A stretch of DNA of 6,924 bases from GCA-2731375 sp964462145 (GTDB lineage: Bacteria > Pseudomonadota > Alphaproteobacteria > GCA-2731375): positions 1-6,924 of the forward strand of contig CAYWYB010000300.1 in the NCBI GenBank assembly GCA_964462145.1. The letters are read 5' to 3'. How positions within the stretch are numbered: the first letter of the stretch is position 1; every line of letters starts with the position of its first letter. The notes below the pieces were generated by a model, which had not been told where the DNA came from, searched no databases, and saw only the letters and a program-made list of their open reading frames with translations. The position numbers and the translations under genes are program-made. Positions 5,300-6,924 of this stretch are shown here, in pieces.

Positions 5300-6088
5300 C
5301 TAGTCGTGTGCGAGAGAATCCGGCTGCCAGGGCAACAAACGCCGCAGCAGCCAATCAAGGGTGAAGTAAATCGTCACCGCCATGGCCGCGAGAACGAACA
5401 GGGCGGCGAACAGCAGATCGATCTGCATGCGTCCGTTGGCATGCAGCATCAGGTATCCCAGACCGGCGGAGGAGCCGACCCATTCGCCCACCACCGCGCC
5501 GATCGGCGCTACCGAGGCGGCGACTCGCAGGCCGGAGGCGAGTGCCGGCAGGGCGGCGGGAATGCGGATTTGGCGCAATATGGCCCAGCGCACCGATGTG
5601 GCGGTGCTGCCGTTTGGACCTGTTTGGGCGGTCATGGTCTGGGCCAGGTCCAACCAGCCCGGCTCGGTCCGGCGCAGACCGTCAAGAAAGGCGGCGGTGA
5701 CGGGAAAAAAGATGATCAGGCTGGCCATCATCACCTTCGAGGCCAGGCCATAGCCCAGCCACAGCACCAAAACCGGCGCCAGGGCAAAGACCGGAATCGC
5801 CTGGGTGACCACCAGCAAGGGCAGCAGCCAGCGCCGCACATGGGGAAACCAACTGAGGCTGATGGCGCTAAGGACGCCGAAAACACTGCCGAATATCAGG
5901 CCGAGGATGATTTCCAGCAAGGTGACGGCCGCATGCCTGCCGATTAACTCCAGATGTCCGGCCAGGCTGATCAGCACCAGCCAGGGGCCGGGCAGGATGA
6001 ACGGTTCCACCTGCGTCAGCCAGACCAGTCCCTGCCAGCCTGCCAGCAGAATGGCGAAGGAGATAAGCGCGCGCCTGGCAATGTTCAT
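5300..6088 (-). CDS. thiX: ABC transporter permease for thiamine pyrimidine precursor (ThiX)
   Basis: This is a 262-residue inner-membrane permease of the BPD/SsuC-TauC type, with about six predicted helices (near 8-25, 55-78, 88-112, 116-136, 187-205 and 225-247). The coupling EAA-like region runs from LDLAQTM (146-152) to AILRQIRIPAALPALASGLRVA (169-190), ending with the conserved VVGEW (199-203). Relative to the usual family spacing there are about 12 extra residues, QTGPNGSTATSVR at 155-167, inside the loop that contacts the ATPase. The ATG at 6088 overlaps the ATPase stop as ATGA, and the TAG stop lies inside the ribosome-binding site of the binding-protein gene. Substrate assignment rests on the neighbours and the riboswitch; the permease sequence alone only says nitrate/sulfonate/thiamine-type importer. 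Confidence 0.87.
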   Translation of the reverse strand: MNIARRALISFAILLAGWQGLVWLTQVEPFILPGPWLVLISLAGHLELIGRHAAVTLLEIILGLIFGSVFGVLSAISLSWFPHVRRWLLPLLVVTQAIPVFALAPVLVLWLGYGLASKVMMASLIIFFPVTAAFLDGLRRTEPGWLDLAQTMTAQTGPNGSTATSVRWAILRQIRIPAALPALASGLRVAASVAPIGAVVGEWVGSSAGLGYLMLHANGRMQIDLLFAALFVLAAMAVTIYFTLDWLLRRLLPWQPDSLAHD

Positions 6089-6849
6089 GCCGCTAGATCC
6101 CGCAATATGCCGGCGGCCAGGCCATGCAGGGCGGGGTCATCCGCCGGCCGGGGCACGGCGCCCTCTGGTTCCAGCGGCGCGCCCATATGGGCCGGGCCGC
6201 CGCCCGAATCGCTACGCAGGACGTGTATCCGGTGTCCCAGGCGCAGGGCTTCTAGAGGATCGTGGGTGACCAGCAGCGTTGTCCGACCCTCCAGCAGTTC
6301 CGCCGCCAAATCCTGCAGGCGCAGCCGGGTCAGGGCGTCGACAGCCGAGAACGGCTCGTCCATCAGGACCACGGCGCGGTCTTCCATCAGGGTCCGGGCC
6401 AGGGCGGCGCGCTGGCGCATGCCGCCCGACAAGGCGCTGGGCAATGCCTCGGCCTCGTCCTCCAGACCAACCCGTGCCAGCAGGTCCCTGGCCCGCTGAT
6501 AATCCGGCCTCTCGCCGCGTAGGCGGGCGCCCAGGGTGACATTGGCCAGCACGTTATGCCAGGGCAGCAACAGATCCCGTTGATCCATATAGGCGATGCG
6601 CCCGGCGATCGGCCCGCCGTCGCTGGCGCCCAGATGCTGCGCTGTCGCCTCCGGCGATATGCCCGCGATCAGCCGCAACAGGGACGATTTGCCCACCCCC
6701 GATGCGCCCAGCAGGCAGGTGGTTTGCCCGGCGGAGATATCCAGATCCAGATCGGTGAACACCGCCCGTCCGTCAAAGGCCAGGGCGCCGCCGCGCAGTT
6801 CAATGCCGATAGCCAGCGGGCTGCTATTGCTGAATGTCTGGGCTGGCAT
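6085..6849 (-). CDS. thiZ: ABC transporter ATP-binding protein for thiamine pyrimidine precursor (ThiZ)
   Basis: This 254-residue ATPase energises the importer. All nucleotide-binding elements are present: Walker A GASGVGKSS at 48-56, Q-loop glutamine at about 90 in YMDQRDLLLPW, signature LSGGMRQRAALAR at 140-152, Walker B VVLMDEP at 160-166, D-loop SAVD at 168-171, and switch histidine His196 in VTHDP. The C-terminal tail after about 215 is Pro/Gly-rich. ATG 6849 is the start; it lies nine bases after GGAGGG (6859-6864), which is also the end of the TPP riboswitch. The stop overlaps the permease start by four bases. It is the first gene of the operon in this window and intact, so the transporter is probably functional. 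Confidence 0.9.
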   Translation of the reverse strand: MPAQTFSNSSPLAIGIELRGGALAFDGRAVFTDLDLDISAGQTTCLLGASGVGKSSLLRLIAGISPEATAQHLGASDGGPIAGRIAYMDQRDLLLPWHNVLANVTLGARLRGERPDYQRARDLLARVGLEDEAEALPSALSGGMRQRAALARTLMEDRAVVLMDEPFSAVDALTRLRLQDLAAELLEGRTTLLVTHDPLEALRLGHRIHVLRSDSGGGPAHMGAPLEPEGAVPRPADDPALHGLAAGILRDLAA

Positions 6850-6857
6850 AAGACGCG

Positions 6858-6924
6858 TCCCTCCGCCGGTACGATCCGGATCAGGTTCAAGGGGTCGTCC
6901 TGTTTAACCGTATTGGGTCTAGGA
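6858..6924 (-). promoter_or_regulatory. TPP riboswitch (THI element), 3' part; 5' part beyond window
   Basis: The minus-strand leader contains the conserved THI-box core CCCCTTGAACCTGATC (6894-6879), then a P5-type stem CCGG-N6-CCGG (6878-6865), then GGCGGAGGGA ending at 6858. The upstream TCCT (6924-6921) pairs with AGGA (6901-6898) as the variable P3 stem. The conserved CUGAGA side and the 5' strand of P1 lie outside the window. Thiamine pyrophosphate binding closes P1 in this class. The final GGAGGGA, part of P1, is at the right distance to be the Shine-Dalgarno of the ATPase gene, so ligand binding probably blocks translation initiation directly. Confidence 0.9.

Noticed and set aside
5322..5325. 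Lipoprotein signal around Cys13 of the binding protein
   Set aside because: The residues before the cysteine (L-T-Y) do not fit a lipobox, and a normal AQA cleavage site follows.
5287..5358. Upstream ATG start for the binding protein, adding 24 residues
   Set aside because: The extension is Cys-rich, lies inside the permease gene and would bury the signal peptide; the ATG at 5286 has AGGAG and an immediate signal sequence.
5285..5947. Plus-strand open frame of 220 codons opposite the permease
   Set aside because: It is Gln/Gly/His-rich shadow coding against a clear ABC permease.

Overview
The window reads as a chromosomal segment of a GC-rich Gram-negative bacterium, most likely an alphaproteobacterium and perhaps of the Rhodospirillales. 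This placement is an inference from three things: a double cold-shock-domain protein, a ThiYXZ-type pyrimidine transporter behind a TPP riboswitch, and an Mrp antiporter operon arranged like the Mbh module. There are no rRNA or tRNA genes, insertion sequences, phage genes or CRISPR arrays. All coding sequences are intact except the first, which is cut by the window edge.

Region 1 (1-3319, minus strand) is a tightly packed operon for a multisubunit Mrp/Mnh Na+(K+)/H+ antiporter. Read in its own direction the order is mnhE, mnhF, mnhG, an MbhD+MbhE-like membrane protein, mnhB, mnhC and mnhD, the last running off the window at position 1. Every junction overlaps, abuts or is separated by 2 nt, so the subunits are probably translationally coupled. 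The long MrpA of classical operons is absent from this stretch. The part equivalent to its C-terminal end is a separate 198-residue protein, as in archaeal Mbh-type modules and some proteobacterial Mrp loci. Any NuoL-like subunit would have to lie beyond position 1.

Region 2 (3320-3596) is a 277-base AT-rich divergent intergenic region. It holds candidate promoters in both directions and, next to each start codon, a pair of mutually exclusive RNA hairpins. Region 3 (3597-4268, plus strand) encodes a 223-residue protein with two cold-shock domains and an acidic N-terminal extension. A short convergent gap (4269-4347) with one inverted repeat follows.

Region 4 (4348-6924, minus strand) is a three-gene ABC importer operon: ATPase, permease, then periplasmic NMT1/THI5-family binding protein. 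It is preceded by the 3' half of a TPP riboswitch whose final conserved GGAGGGA doubles as the ribosome-binding site of the first gene. The import substrate is most likely the thiamine pyrimidine HMP or a close derivative, with translation turned down when thiamine pyrophosphate is plentiful.

No wholly new system is evident. The points most worth a second look are the Mbh-like Mrp arrangement, the alternative hairpins at both divergent leaders, the riboswitch/SD overlap, and an insertion in the EAA loop of the permease.
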